Assembly (NCBI GenBank): GCA_964017045.1
Contig: OZ024811.1
Span: 14,163,812 to 14,227,811 of the forward strand
Reading direction: 5' to 3'
Length of the DNA stretch: 64,000 nucleotides
Source of the DNA: Omphiscola glabra
Lineage: Eukaryota > Mollusca > Gastropoda > Lymnaeidae
The translations under genes and the position numbers were made by a program. Positions 1-10,822 of this stretch are shown here, one piece after another. The stretch's first letter is position 1; the number at the start of each line of letters is the position of its first letter. The notes under the pieces were generated by a model that was given only the letters and a program-made list of their open reading frames with translations, was not told the DNA's origin and made no database searches.

Positions 1-85
1 CCGATTTGTGGCCGACGGGCGGAGCCAACCTTAGGTCACTAAAGAGCCGCATGCGGCTTGCGAGCCGCGATTTGACGACCCCTTC
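1..85. mobile_element. hAT-like element terminal relic
   Basis: The stretch contains a short palindrome-rich GAGCCGCATGCGGCT segment followed by GCGAGCCGCGATTTGACGAC. Such segments are typical of the terminal part of hAT-derived repeats in animals. The reverse complement of its end (GGTCGTCAAA) matches the start of related debris near 32575 and 20098. The other end would lie outside the window, so this is a fragment. No coding capacity is visible. Confidence 0.35.
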
Positions 86-470
86 TTTAAGGTGAGCAAT
101 TCTTGAAAGACAATGCAACGGTTGATGAAAGTTTTGAAATTGTGCTCTATCATATTAATTATTTTAAGCGTAATGGAAAAAAAAATGTTTATTTATATCA
201 CAGAACTCAAATAGATAATAAAAAAAAATGTGTAAAAATTGAGGACGATTTTGAGAATAGATGACTTTGGAGCGTTGTTAAATTGTGTTTGAATGTCACT
301 GATATTAATTCTTGACAGTTTCGCAAACATCGATATTCGATTTTCCCACACGGATCGTAACAGAAAATGTAGCTTGCATAAAAAATATCGGGGTGTCCTC
401 TATTGCATGGGAGGTTTTTGTCTAAAAAAACAAAAGAACAAAAGCAAACAAAAAAATCTGTTCCTTAACG

Positions 471-540
471 ATGTGGGTAAGTAGGTCAACGATCTTTTTG
501 TGTCTGCCTTTTTGAGGGGGCTAATTGATGAGCAGGAAGT
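471..540 (+). pseudogene. Relic signal-peptide exon 1 of the IgGFc-like gene
   Basis: This stretch aligns with exon 1 of the intact gene at 46237-46300, including about 25 nt of 5' leader (ACAAAAA..CTGT..CCTT.ACG before the ATG). It starts ATGTGGGTAAGTAGGTC where the intact copy has ATGTGGATAAGTCGGTT. The end still reads like GL-IDEQE before a GTGAAT where the intact copy has a GTGAGT donor. An insertion of about 4 nt in the hydrophobic stretch creates a TGA and shifts the frame, so it cannot encode the signal peptide. It is best explained as a duplicated and decayed exon 1. No companion exons were found in the next 7 kb. Confidence 0.6.
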
Positions 541-1096
541 GAATTTGGTTGTTTTCACGGTCTACGCTTTTGGGAGCTCAGCTTGTTGTGTGAACAGAAC
601 CAGGTTCCATTGAAAGATTTCGTTGCTTGTGTTATTTCTTGTTTTCGCAGTCAGCAATGAGAAGATTATTTGAAAAGTCTGTACTTTTTAAAATATTTGA
701 ATATCAACTTTGTAGCCAATTATAGATACATTTCATAGTAAATCTATATAAATATGTAGAACAATATACACATACCTTTAAAAAGCACATTTTTTCCAAA
801 ATGAAATAAAAAAGTATAAAATAAATGACCCAGAAAACTTCAGCATTGTTTTACTTTCACGTTTTAGTCTTTGAAGACATTTTAGGAGAACATGAAGTGG
901 GTTGAAACAAATGAATAAAAACTCATGGAACTTCTCATGAAATTCAAACATGTGAAAGGTCAAGGTTGACCTTTCTGTGGTAAAATGTATGTTGTCATTG
1001 TTGATTGGTATCGCGAACAAGTAAACATGCGTATGGAAACGCTGTAGTAAAAACCCGATGTCCGAATCCCTATCCATTACTGAGATATCCGCGGCG
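541..1096. other. Non-coding, nothing recognised
   Basis: AT-rich sequence without a supported exon. The minus-strand open frame at 778-1077 has no recognisable domain and no splice context. Confidence 0.5.
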
Positions 1097-1350
1097 GTGA
1101 CCTGCTGATCATGAAGTGTAGTATGGTCATTAGGGATGTGTAAGCGTTCAGTGTTTCAGCTCCATTTGAGATAAAAAAGTGGGTCGAAATTTGAGCAGTA
1201 AGATTTTAACCACAGAGGTCACTCTATGGTCAGTGGCAGTCAAAAGTGACCTGCTGATCGTGAAGGGTGATATAGTCATCGGGGGTGGGTAAGTGTACAA
1301 GGTTTCAGCTCAATTGCAGCTCAAGGAATGGGTCAAAATTGACATGCATA
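1097..1350. repeat. Tandem duplication, about 149-nt unit
   Basis: Two diverged copies begin with GTGACCTGCTGATC at 1097 and 1246. Both run through GTTTCAGCTC.A to a shared GTGGGTC or ATGGGTC plus GAAATT-type end. The offset is about 149 nt. There is no coding signal. Confidence 0.7.
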
Positions 1351-2520
1351 ATTTCCCCACAAATAAATAAACAAATAAACGGAATGACCAACTGATGCCC
1401 AAAAACTATGCACTCTTGACTAATTATTTTTAGCGTGAATATATTTTCCTTTGGTTGACATTTATCATAAATGAAAGCGTTGGACCTTAAAGTTTTGAGA
1501 CATTGGGAATTCGCTTTTTAAATTAACTAGTTATAAGAGTGTTTGATTGTGCGATAAAAAGTCCACGTAGATTGGTAAGGCACAAACAATTTGTGTATTT
1601 TCAACAATATAGGTTAAACTTTCAGAATGGTTACTCAGAATATAAATGCCTTCATCGTTAGCACACAAAAAAAAAAAATAGCAAAAACCCTCATATATCC
1701 AGTAAAGTAAATGAACATAATATATTTATATTTATTCTACCCTAAGATGAAAAGAACGAATAAGAATGCGCACAAGTCTCTGACAAAAATAGCTCTGAAC
1801 AACGGAAAGGAAGTCGCTGGGAGTAAAATTTAAAAACAATGACTGAAATTTTTTAAACAAAGAACACAATTTTGTTTATTTTACTTAAACTATATATTAA
1901 TAAATATTTTATTTCAATAACTGTCTGCTAAATCCTTTTTCATCTGAATATTAACATTAAACATGCGTCATACAAGTGGTTGAAACTTTATGAGTATTGT
2001 GATAACAAAACAAAACAGCAACATGCAAATGGGGTTTTGGATGACCTCAACAACTTTATATAAAAAAAAATATTTTTTAAAAACCATTTATGCAAGTGAA
2101 AAATTATGTGATGACCTACTCTTAGTTTTATGGCCACGACATGATCCAACACGAGGGAGACATGTAGCAGCAAGGCTTAGAGTGTTGTGCTGGCCGAGAA
2201 AAGGAATTCAATTACATTTGTTAATCTCCCTGTCTTGCGTTGTTATTCAAGCTGCTGCATAGTAAGCCTGATCTCAAACATTTTATTAACGCGCTCTCTA
2301 CCATATTATTCTTAATGAAAACGAATTTTTAAAAAAATGAAACTCCAGAACCTAACAGCTATTCTGACGTCACAATGATTCACCGACCGATATTGCCACA
2401 GTTCAATGTACAGTAGACAGCACACAATCAGACAAACTCTTCAAAGAATGAAAACAAAATGCGCAATTTCACGAAAACAAATGTCCCGTTATTTGGATTA
2501 ATAAAAGAATCGTATCGTAC
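1351..2520. other. Non-coding, nothing recognised
   Basis: AT-rich sequence. Short open frames on both strands at 1988-2262 overlap each other and show no domain, so they are not called. Confidence 0.5.
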
Positions 2521-2775
2521 TATTATGTTATCTAATCTTATATCTTTTCTTATTATCTTATCTTAACTAATCTCCTGTTATCTAAGCTTATCTTATCTTT
2601 TTATTAAATCCTCTGATCTTATCTAATATAATCTGATCTAACTCATCTCTTTTTATTATATCCTCTAATCTTATCTAATCTAATCTTATCTCACTCTTAT
2701 AATCATATCTTATCTTTTTTTTTTACCTTGTTATCTATCCTATATTATCTAGTCTTATCTTATCTTATTATTATC
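2521..2775. repeat. Degenerate TATCT/AATCT pentanucleotide-type tract
   Basis: This stretch is built from TTATCT, AATCT, CTTAT and TCTAATC words in shuffled order over about 250 nt. It is a degenerate simple repeat rather than a gene. Confidence 0.85.
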
Positions 2776-3415
2776 CATGTAATAAGCTTTTCAACTTTAA
2801 TTTACTCCGTATACGAAATGCTGCAATGGGCAATCCATAAATAACATCATGGTATTTTGCTTTATGATCACAACATTGTGACACGAAAATAGGACACCTT
2901 AGCCGGCCATCACAAATCTTTAACACCCCTCTTGCCCCCTTCCACCAGATGCATGGTGATGCGCCGTTCCGATAGCAGTACCTTCTGCCTAATGTGGCTG
3001 GGACTTGGCTGTTTGAACTTCCTTGTCCTGGTTGACAAACAATAACCCATAGCGGCACTGCTCAGCTTCTGCGAAATAACACTTGTCTTCACGGTCGCTG
3101 AAAAACTCATTTACACAATTTTGTTGTTGAAAAAGTTGGGTTTTTTTTTGTTTTTTTTTGCTGAATGAAATAAGGACTTTGTTATAATTTGCATCTTTTT
3201 GACAGTAGAGGCATCAAAATTTAAAGGATTTATAAGCAGATCTAGGCTTAAACCGTTTCTATAATCTAAAACTTGACGATTACATTTAAGGTTTCGGAAA
3301 CAATTTGATTCAATGCTAGGCTACATTAAAACAAGGGTGGTACCGCATGTCTGTAAAGGGCAGTAGCTTCCACATAGGCAGCCTCCCCACTTTGTCCCAC
3401 TTCCGAGAAAATCCT

Positions 3416-3889
3416 AAGGGCTCGTTCGCAAATGAAATGAAGCTCGGGGGTTGGGGATGGGATAGGAGGGGGTGTGGTCGAGAATTTGTGACACTTTGTG
3501 ACCCCGGGGTGTGGGAGGGGAGGGGGGAAATTTGTGCGATCACGTTTTTTTTCTTTCTTTTTCTACATTTAAAATTTTCTAATTCTGTAAATCTTTATTT
3601 AATTACATTTTAAAACATTAATTTGAGCTTGCAATTGCCTCAGTTATTATAGGTAGTATGAAACACATTTTTCTAAAAATACTACATCTTTATCCAACAT
3701 GGTAAAATGTTAAAGAATAAAATAAAATTTAGCTTAATAATGAAAATTTTATGTATGTTTTGAATTTTTTAGGTGTGACGTGACACGGGGGGGAAGGGGG
3801 GATGTAAAGAATTTGTGACACTTCGTGAGATGGAGGGGGGAGTCTTAAAAAGGTCATTTTTAGCGTGAAATAATTTACGAACGTCCCCT
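3416..3889. mobile_element. Non-autonomous DNA transposon (MITE-like), copy 1
   Basis: The left end is AGGG.TCGTTCGCAAAT. The reverse complement of the right end is AGGGGACGTTCGTAAATTA, so the two ends form imperfect inverted repeats. The interior has G-rich blocks followed by AATTTGTGACACTT.GTGA. The same architecture recurs at 39186-39693 in the intron of gene C'. The short open frames inside are incidental. A TA dinucleotide precedes the left end but does not clearly follow the right end. Confidence 0.55.
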
Positions 3890-4269
3890 GATTCCTGTTT
3901 GATTTTTTTAAACTTAATTGCATCAAGAAAGCCAAGTAGCGCCAATTTAAACTGACTCTACAAAACATTATTTTTAAAATAATACTTTTCAGTTTTAATC
4001 TGAATGATTTTTTTCCTTTCAATTTAAGATATTGCCATCTAATCCATATTTGCATACACCAAGCAATGACGCCATCAAACCATGGCTGCAACCAACGAAT
4101 GAAAGGTTAGCAACATCAATTCCTTATTTCTTCACATATTTCTTTTAAAATAATGTATTTCTGGATGCACCACCAAATCCCATAGATAAATGGTCGCAAA
4201 GGCAGACCTGGGCTTAGATGGGTGTATAGTGTGAAGAGGTATCTAAGGCAGCTGGGAATCCATGTATGG

Positions 4270-4735
4270 AAAGTAAAGCATTATTTAAGTCTGAGTTGAA
4301 GGTTGTTGTGAGGCAGGCTAAAGTTCTGCATGGGCTGTAGCGCCACAGGGATGGATGAATGGGATGAGCGAAAGGATGTGGTGAACCAGGCCAAACCCCT
4401 ATATAGGCTGTAGGGCCACAAGGCTAGATAGACGGTTTGAGTGAAAGGGTGTGGTGAAGCAGGGCTAAGCGCTGCATGGGCTGTAAAACAACCGGGGTGC
4501 AAGTTTAGTCTGAGTGGAAGGTTGTGGTGAATCAGGTAAAATTTCTGCATAGGCTGTAACTCCACAGACATTTATGGATAATCTGAGTGGAAGGATGCGG
4601 TGAATCAGGCCAAGGCCCTCCATGAGCTGTAGTTCCACAGGAATTGATCGATGGATGGTCTGAGTGAAAGGACATGGTGAAGCAGGTCTTTGCCCTCCAT
4701 GGGCTGTAGCGCCACAGAGATGGATGCGACATTGG
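4270..4735. repeat. Minisatellite, about 72-nt unit, 6-7 copies
   Basis: GGCTGTAG.GCCACAG recurs at about 4335, 4407, 4478, 4551, 4623 and 4700, each followed by GGATG..TGAGTG.AAGG.TGTGGTGAA. The period is 72 nt, a multiple of three. That produces three overlapping minus-strand open frames with repeated text; they are artefacts of the repeat. Confidence 0.85.
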
Positions 4736-6600
4736 CGTGCGTACAAACACTTGGAAACTTTTGGAACTCTATCACACGATGCAGTTAAACTCAAATTTGA
4801 AACAAAATAATATGGATGACGACTTTACATTATCAACTGTACAGAAAATCATCATACATGCACTTGCGTTGGAATGGGGTGGGGGTTGAGGGGGCCGCCT
4901 GCCCCCCTCCCCCCTCCCCCAAGCGGCACTTTTTTCTTTACATAGAGTGTTGGCGTTTTCGGCCAAGTGCTTAGTTTTAGCTTTTTTGGGTGTGGGTGAC
5001 AAAAGTGTTGGCCCGCCCCGGGCGTCATCTAAGCTTGTTTTGCCACTGACTTCGAGTTGAAAAAGTATACACATATTTCGTATTATATTATTTGTACGTA
5101 TAATTTTATGTAACGCAATTTTGCCGCCGGAGTGTTCGGTTATCCGGATTCAACCATTTCAAAGTTAGTTTACGTTTAAAAAAACCGACGCTCTATTAAT
5201 CTACAGTCTTCTTTACAAGACTTTAACTAGTCTATTAGTACTTACTAAACTAAGTCTAAGTTAGGACTTATCCTCTAAACACTAAATCTAAATGAAATTA
5301 TTTGCTCAAAGAGCTTCGATTGCTAAATATCAAATATTAATTGCAATACATCAAAATGTTGGTTGCTGAATATCAAATTATGGATGCCAAATATCAAACA
5401 ATTGTTGCTAAATATCAATTTATGGAAGGATAAATATCAAACTCTTGTTGCTAAATATCAAACAGTGGCTGCTAGATATCACACAGTGTTTGACATTAAC
5501 AAAATATAATTTAAAACAAAGAAACTGCCATTGTTTACCAGGTCACTGACAATCGCGCCACAATCATTAAACAAATGTCTAAAGTATTTAACCCTGTCAG
5601 GTCCCTTTTATGGACTTCCTGGGTGAATAACTTTTACGAGCATTGCACACATATTTTATAGGCAGGACAACTGAACAACAATGTATGAACGGTTATGGAG
5701 ACGTGAGACAGGGAGTAGTGAAATTTGTCAATTTCATTAGACAGTAATGTGTTTTATGTGGGCCAGGACGGCAAGAGACTGTAGATCCGGTGTTTGTTAT
5801 GTATATTTAGAGAGTGGAACGTCACCCCTTTTGAAGAATTCTCTTACAGCTAGAAACACGATACCCCATAGATTGTTATGGCAATGGGTGGAGATCCAAT
5901 CTTCTCAAGTTACTTGACAAACGTGCATTAAACAACGCACTGAACTAAAATCCCAAATTAGCGCTTTCTTCTGGGAATTTTATTTAGCGTTCCTTTTGAA
6001 CACGTCCCAGCAATACATCCAAAATTAGTGAATTAATATTTAAAAAATTTTTTTTTTTATATTTATGCAGTCATAAAAATAAATTAAATACTTTTAAAAA
6101 TTATTTGTTTCTTTACTCCAGTTTCAATTTTTAATTTGTCGGTTTAGACATGGTGAAATGCATGTGTCTTATAATTAAGGACATGTAAATAGAATACAAC
6201 GTAGTTGGCGTCAAAGTAAAAAAAAAAATTATATAATAATTTAAAATACATTTTTAAAAATATAACGCCGAATTATTTTTTTTTAACTGGACAATAATTA
6301 CGCAACCCTTAAAAAGATGCTTTTCTTAAAAAATCCTTTCTATGAATTTTAAATAATTGTATCTTATATTAATATTCGATTGTCCCATTAGCTTATACAC
6401 CGGAGATTTCTTTCACCAAGTATTTCAGAAGCACAAACTGAAAATATTACTCACCAAAACGCTTGGGTATTTTTTGCCTGTAAATAATTTATTCTGTATA
6501 TATTTAAAGATTCCTTTGTTCAAAAAAATCTCACTTAGCGCAATTGTTGGCAATATCATTCCGTGAAATCATATTTCCTTCATCTTCCCCTTAATTACAG
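4736..6600. other. Non-coding; includes a TTGCTAAATATCAAA repeat
   Basis: No supported exon. At about 5318-5490 a degenerate tandem repeat of TTGCTAAATATCAAA (period roughly 25-28 nt) occurs about seven times. The rest is AT-rich with homopolymers. Confidence 0.6.
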
Positions 6601-6639
6601 GAAAAACCTTTTTGGTGGCTAGGGGGGTTGGGGGTGGGG

Positions 6640-7080
6640 GGGCTGAATATTTGATAGAATGTGTTGTCTCCAAGCAGCGAGTCTACGTGCCAAGTTTCAG
6701 CGTGATGGTTTGACGGGAAGTCGGTCAATTAGCCGTCCGAAGATTTTGTCTGCCAGCCACGAACTAAAGCGAAGTTCAAAATGAGAATTTAAAAAAAAAG
6801 CAAATTTTTAAAAAAAGAAAAGAAATCTCAACCAGCGCATTCATCGAAAACTTTATTTCATAAAATCATCGGCATTATAATATATATTTCTTTCTCAGTC
6901 CCCTTTAAAAAAAAACCTGGAAAAGCTGATTTTTGGGCGTTGGGGGTGGGGCTGAAAGTTTGAAAGAATGTGTTTTCATCGGCAACGTGTCTATATGCCA
7001 AGTTTCAGCACGATAGCTTGACGGTAAGTGGGTCAAATAACCTTCCGAAGATTTTACCATACACCCAGCCAGAAAGAAAA
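6640..7080. repeat. Dispersed repeat family, two copies
   Basis: GCCAAGTTTCAGC followed by TTGACGG.AAGT.GGTCAA and then CCGAAGATTTT appears at about 6690-6770 and again at about 6998-7075. A third copy lies at 16387-16470. The family is preceded by a G-rich block and GTGTT.TC..C. It looks like a dispersed repeat of unknown class. Confidence 0.6.
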
Positions 7081-7199
7081 CAAACGGACTATACCAAAGT
7101 TAATGTAAACGATTTTTTGTGTGAAAAATTGGCTGTTAATCTGTTTTGTTTTGTTCTTAATTCTTTAATACAGGTGTTGTTGTGCAAAAACGTTAATGG

Positions 7200-7660
7200 G
7201 AAAAACGATTAAAATGTGAGACTCCGCTAGAGGCCTTGACCTAGAACCCATATCGTTAGTTTCGGCTTCACATATCACATTAACCTCAGCCTACGTGTCA
7301 CGTCAAAACGGTGTCCCTTCAAACTGCGACGGTAAATTTTTACGTCTGCGAAAACCGTATAAATGTTCCCGTGTTTGAATCAGCTGGACCCATTCTTGAT
7401 TCTGACGTTATTCTGAAGCAGCACAAGGACTCTGTGGACACAGCAGTTGTTTTTTGTCTAAAAGTAAATTTACCTTGTGACAGAACGAAAGCAATAAAAC
7501 CACTAGATACCGTAATATTCTATGACTTGTACTGTTGTCACATAAAACTTAACTGTCTTCGCACAACACAAGCTGACGCGTTGAAAGTCTTTTACCAAGT
7601 TGTAGAGTGGACGGTTCCATTATTGTTATTTGTATACGAAGACGTAACTGTAAATTATTG
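7200..7660 (+). repeat. Conserved block upstream of gene A
   Basis: GGCTTCACATATCACATTAACCT, then a T.CGTCTGCGAAAAC.GTATAAATG segment, and GGACTCTGTGGACACAG recur in the same order about 1.3-1.7 kb upstream of genes A, B, C and C' (here, 17215-17560, 25110-25480, 36440-36810). A 116-codon open frame exists here, but the other copies have frameshifts and length changes, so it is not treated as coding. The block was probably carried along when the genes duplicated, or it is a dispersed repeat. Confidence 0.6.
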
Positions 7661-8004
7661 AAGTTGTCAATGACATCGTTACTTTTTATACTAGATATAT
7701 ACCCATTTGTATGCTTTATTTTTTGAACATACAATCATTACTATATATATATATATATATATATATATTTTTCTGTATATTTTAGAGGACAATCTCATCA
7801 CTATTTGATATATACATTCCTATATATTTCGTTAGTGTACAATGTTATTATTACTAGACATATATATTTCTGTATATTTTAGAGAACAATCTCATCACTA
7901 CTATATAGTAGTGGTTGTGTGTGTGTGTGTGTGTGGCATGTACGTGTGTGATGAGTCGCATTCTTTATGAGGCGGGTATAGGAGGTGGTGCGTTTACCTG
8001 TGGT

Positions 8005-8225
8005 GATTGGGACAGGTGAGTTACGCCGGGCATGTCAGTTAAGTGGGATATGTGAGTTATGCTGGGCCATGTCAGTTAATTTCATCAGGTGAGGTACGTG
8101 GGGCATATCAGTTAAGTGGGACATGTGAGTTCTGTGGGCCATGTCAGATAAGTGGGACAGTTGAGTCATGTGGGGCATGTCACTCTAAGTGGGACGTGAG
8201 TTTGTTGTAGGCGAGTGGGACAGGG
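8005..8225 (+). repeat. GGGACAGGTGAGTT-type tandem array upstream of gene A
   Basis: Loosely repeated 25-35-nt units of the form GGGACAGGTGAGTTACG, ATGTCAGTTAAGTGGGACATG precede the 30-nt minisatellite. Several units contain a strong 5' splice-site consensus (CAGGTGAG). Related arrays stand at the equivalent position upstream of C and C'. Confidence 0.6.
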
Positions 8226-8765
8226 GACTTTGTTTGAGCGACGATGGATATCTATGACTTTGTTTGAGCGACGATGGATATCTATGACTTTGTTTGAGCG
8301 ACGATGGATATCTATGACTTTGTTTGAGCGACGATGGATATCTATGACTTTGTTTGAGCGACGATGGATATCTATGACTCTGTTTGAGCGACGATGGATA
8401 TCTATGACTTTGTTTGAGCGACGATGGATATCTATGACTTTGTTTGAGCGACGATGGATATCTATGACTTTGTTTGAGCGACGATGGATATATATGACTC
8501 TGTTTGAGCGACGATGGATATATATGACTTTGTTTGAGCGACGATGGATATCTATAACTTTGTTTGAGCGACGATGGATATCTATGACTTTGTTTGAGCG
8601 ACGATGGATATCTATGACTTTGTTTGAGCGACGATGGATATCTATGACTTTGTTTGAGCGACGATGGATATCTATGACTTTGTTTGAGCGACGATGGATA
8701 TCTATGACTTTGTTTGAGCGACGATGGATATATATGACTTTGTTTGAGCGACGATGGATCTCTAT
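8226..8765. repeat. 30-nt minisatellite, 18 copies
   Basis: The unit starts GACTTTGTTTGAGCGACGAT and ends GGATATCTAT. It is repeated 18 times with very few substitutions (CTCTG for CTTTG, TATAT for TATCT). Because 30 is a multiple of three, both strands stay open (MTLFERRWIS on +, SLKQSHRYPS on -). With no signal peptide, no domain and near-identical DNA repeats, this is treated as a recently homogenised array about 0.3-0.8 kb upstream of gene A. The unit resembles the single GACAGGCGACTTTGTTTGAT at about 37872 upstream of C'. Confidence 0.9.
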
Positions 8766-8948
8766 GACTTTGTGTCAAGGGGCGTGGGATAGTTGTGTTT
8801 CGTTCAGGGGCGACGGACAAGAAAGCCGAGCGATGTTAATAACGACTTGGTTTTTCTTTCTTCTTTGTAAAAATCATCATCATCATCACCTTTTACTGTC
8901 CACTCATCTTCTACGGTCTCTGGCGGTTTGTGTGAAATTGTCATCAAT

Positions 8949-9051
8949 ATAATATTGGTCAATATTTTTCTTGGTCTCTATATTAAAAAAAGGAAAGGAC
9001 GACTCAGATTTTACAACTTCGAAAATAAAAGCGTTGTCTTTTCCTAACACA
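8949..9051 (+). promoter_or_regulatory. Putative core promoter and 5' leader of gene A
   Basis: TATAATATT lies about 103 nt before the ATG and CTTGGTCTCT about 80 nt before it. Then comes a leader shared with the other family members: GGAAAG..GACTC, ATTTTACAACTT, GAATAAAAG.GT and GTC.TTTCCTAACA just before the ATG. The same order and similar spacing occur upstream of C. The transcription start itself is inferred. Confidence 0.5.
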
Positions 9052-9888
9052 ATGGTGAACGGAGTGCATCTTAAAGCCTGCCTGGTGTTGGTTTGCTTAA
9101 TTCAACTGGGTAAGTGGACTATTCTCTTCGTGATTATTTTATATTTCTTTTCCGTAGTTTTGCTGAAGAGATATCTTCCAGGCCTCTTTATTCCATATCT
9201 TTGATTACTTCTCTCCTTTCTTTGTTGATTTTCTCACTTTTTCTGGCAGGTTTAAGTTAATTTTTTTTTTTTTTTTTAAATTTCAGGATATGATGTTGAC
9301 GCAGTGCGTGAGGGGAAAGCTAAACGGCAAGCGGGCGTCGCCGGTGCTGGTGCACCAGGAGCGCCCGGGCAGGATGGGGCACCTGGAATGGCAGGGTCAC
9401 CCGGTGGAGCTGGGGCAGCTGGAGTAGCCGGAGCTGCTGGAATCAAAGGCGGACCCGGGGGTTTCGGTGGACCTGGGGGTAAAGGAGGACCTGGGATAAA
9501 CGGTGGACCTGGGGGTGCCGGTGGAGTCGGAGGCGTCGGGGGTGCTGGTGGAGCTGGTGGAGCCGGGGCTGATGGGGGAGATGGGGGCGCTGGAGGACTC
9601 GCTGGTAAAGGTGGAAACGGGAGTCCCTCTGGTGGACCTGGGGGTGTGGGGGCTGCTGGAGGTAGTGGGGGCGTTGGTGGTGCTGGCGGGGCCCTAGCCA
9701 ATGGGGGTAAGGGAGGCAATGCTGGTCACGGATCAAATGGGGGTAATGGGGTAGCGACAGGACCTGGTGGTGCTGGGGGAGCTGGTGGGATTGGTGGGGC
9801 TGGTGGGGCTGGTAAAAAAGGAGGAAATGCCGGCAATGCTGGTCACGGTGGAGATGGGGGTAATAATGGACTTGCGTATGCTGGGTGA
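9052..9888 (+). CDS. Gene A: secreted polyglycine/collagen-like protein
   Basis: Two exons: 9052-9109 (58 nt, phase 1, donor GGTAAGT) and 9287-9888 (602 nt after a T-rich tract and TTTCAG), giving 219 aa. Residues 1-19 are a signal peptide (MVNGVHLKAC, then LVLVCLIQL). The mature start GYDVDA is shared with gene C. A KAKR at residues 30-33 is a possible convertase site. From about residue 35 to the end the chain has glycine at every third position: collagen-like at first (GAPGAPGQDGAPG), then GGX triplets (GGAGGVGGVGG) with little proline. No cysteine remains after the signal peptide. The stop comes after GLAYAG, before a decayed Kazal segment. The protein probably forms extracellular collagen-like or polyglycine-II fibres or bundles. 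The exact role is unknown; the family was recognised from its paralogues here. Confidence 0.75.
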
Positions 9889-9938
9889 ATTAGGGTGTTA
9901 TAGTGGATCACATGGTCCTTGGGGGGGGGGGGGGCGCT

Positions 9939-10102
9939 AAACGATGCATGTAACTGTTTGTGTTTGCATAATCTTCCCCTGTTTGGGGAAGTGGTGTTAA
10001 AACCTACTCCAATGATTGTGGACTCATTTTCCCAGAATTTTGACTAGCCAGCTGACAACCAAAATGGAAGGCCAAACCCAGACAAAGTTGAATATTTTAA
10101 AG
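9939..10102 (+). pseudogene. Kazal-domain relic in the 3' region of gene A
   Basis: The DNA aligns with the Kazal part of gene C. CCCTGTTTGGGGAAGTGGTG here matches CCCTGTTTGTGGAAGTGACG. ACCTACTCCAATGATTGT matches ACCTACCCAAATGATTGT. GACAAAGTTGAATA.TTT matches the C tail. It lies 50 nt past the gene A stop, in a different frame (frame 3 versus frame 1), after a run of about 14 G. It also carries further stops and has lost cysteines. It is therefore a non-translated fossil of the Kazal domain. Confidence 0.75.
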
Positions 10103-10444
10103 TTTCGAGCATACAATTAGCGGGCACATGAATATAACTAAATTATTGTTCGGCTGTGAAAAATTATTTAATTGTAATTAGAAATATATCCACTTCATTT
10201 TCCCGTAACGACTTTATGTTTTTTGAAAAAAAAAACAAGAACTGATGTCCAACGGAAAAGAAGCATTGCTTAAGTCAATATTATCATATAGAGTTAAATA
10301 TAATGATATATATTTGTGTTATGTTTTGATTTTGACATTTAATGTGGCTTATACTAACAAAACTACGTATTTATAGCACACTTGTTTTTAAAAAATCAGA
10401 GTGTCTTAACTGTTATTTTTGTTAAAATTTCTTTTTTTTTGGTT

Positions 10445-10450
10445 AATAAA
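10445..10450 (+). terminator. Polyadenylation signal AATAAA, gene A
   Basis: AATAAA lies about 560 nt after the stop codon, followed by a T-rich tract. It is a plausible signal; cleavage has not been shown. Confidence 0.4.
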
Positions 10451-10618
10451 TTGCTATGTATACTTTCTTAAAATAGTCCAGACTTTTTATTACTGTGGTC
10501 AAATGTGTCACTGTTTGCTTGTGTCTTTGTTTGCTGTATGCATTATTTTACTGTTTTTATAGTGAACACACCACTGCGTTAATGAATTTGAACGTTACCA
10601 CGTGTTTATACTCTAGTG

Positions 10619-10814
10619 CAGTGGCTCTCATCCCTCCTAGTGCCGCGACCTTTTAATACAGTTCCTCACGTTGTGGCGAACCGCAACCACAATATTATTT
10701 TCTTGCTACTTCATAATTGTAGAGTATATGTGTTTTCCGAGGGTCTGATGCATCCCCTAGGAACGGGTCGTTCGACCCCCTAGGGGATCGCGACCCACAG
10801 CTTGAGAACCGCTG
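10619..10814. mobile_element. hAT MITE, 196 bp
   Basis: The left end is CAGTGGCTCTCATCC and the right end TTGAGAACCGCTG, forming the CAGTGGTTCTCAA-type inverted repeats of hAT non-autonomous elements. The flanks CTCTAGTG and CTCTATTG are an 8-bp target-site duplication with one mismatch. Relatives stand at 40246-40443 and 61321-61455. Confidence 0.85.
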
Positions 10815-10822
10815 CTCTATTG

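Noticed and set aside
7311..7661. 116-codon open frame upstream of gene A
   Set aside because: The homologous blocks upstream of B, C and C' have frameshifts and length changes, so the DNA but not the frame is conserved.
8185..8952. Long open frames on both strands through the 30-nt repeat
   Set aside because: They arise because 30 is a multiple of three. No signal peptide, domain or conserved frame, and the units are nearly identical at DNA level.
9304..9888. Bacterial PE_PGRS-like protein or horizontal transfer
   Set aside because: The GGX text looks similar, but the gene has a spliced signal exon, a paralogue with an animal Kazal domain and AT-rich animal surroundings. Convergent composition is the simpler reading.
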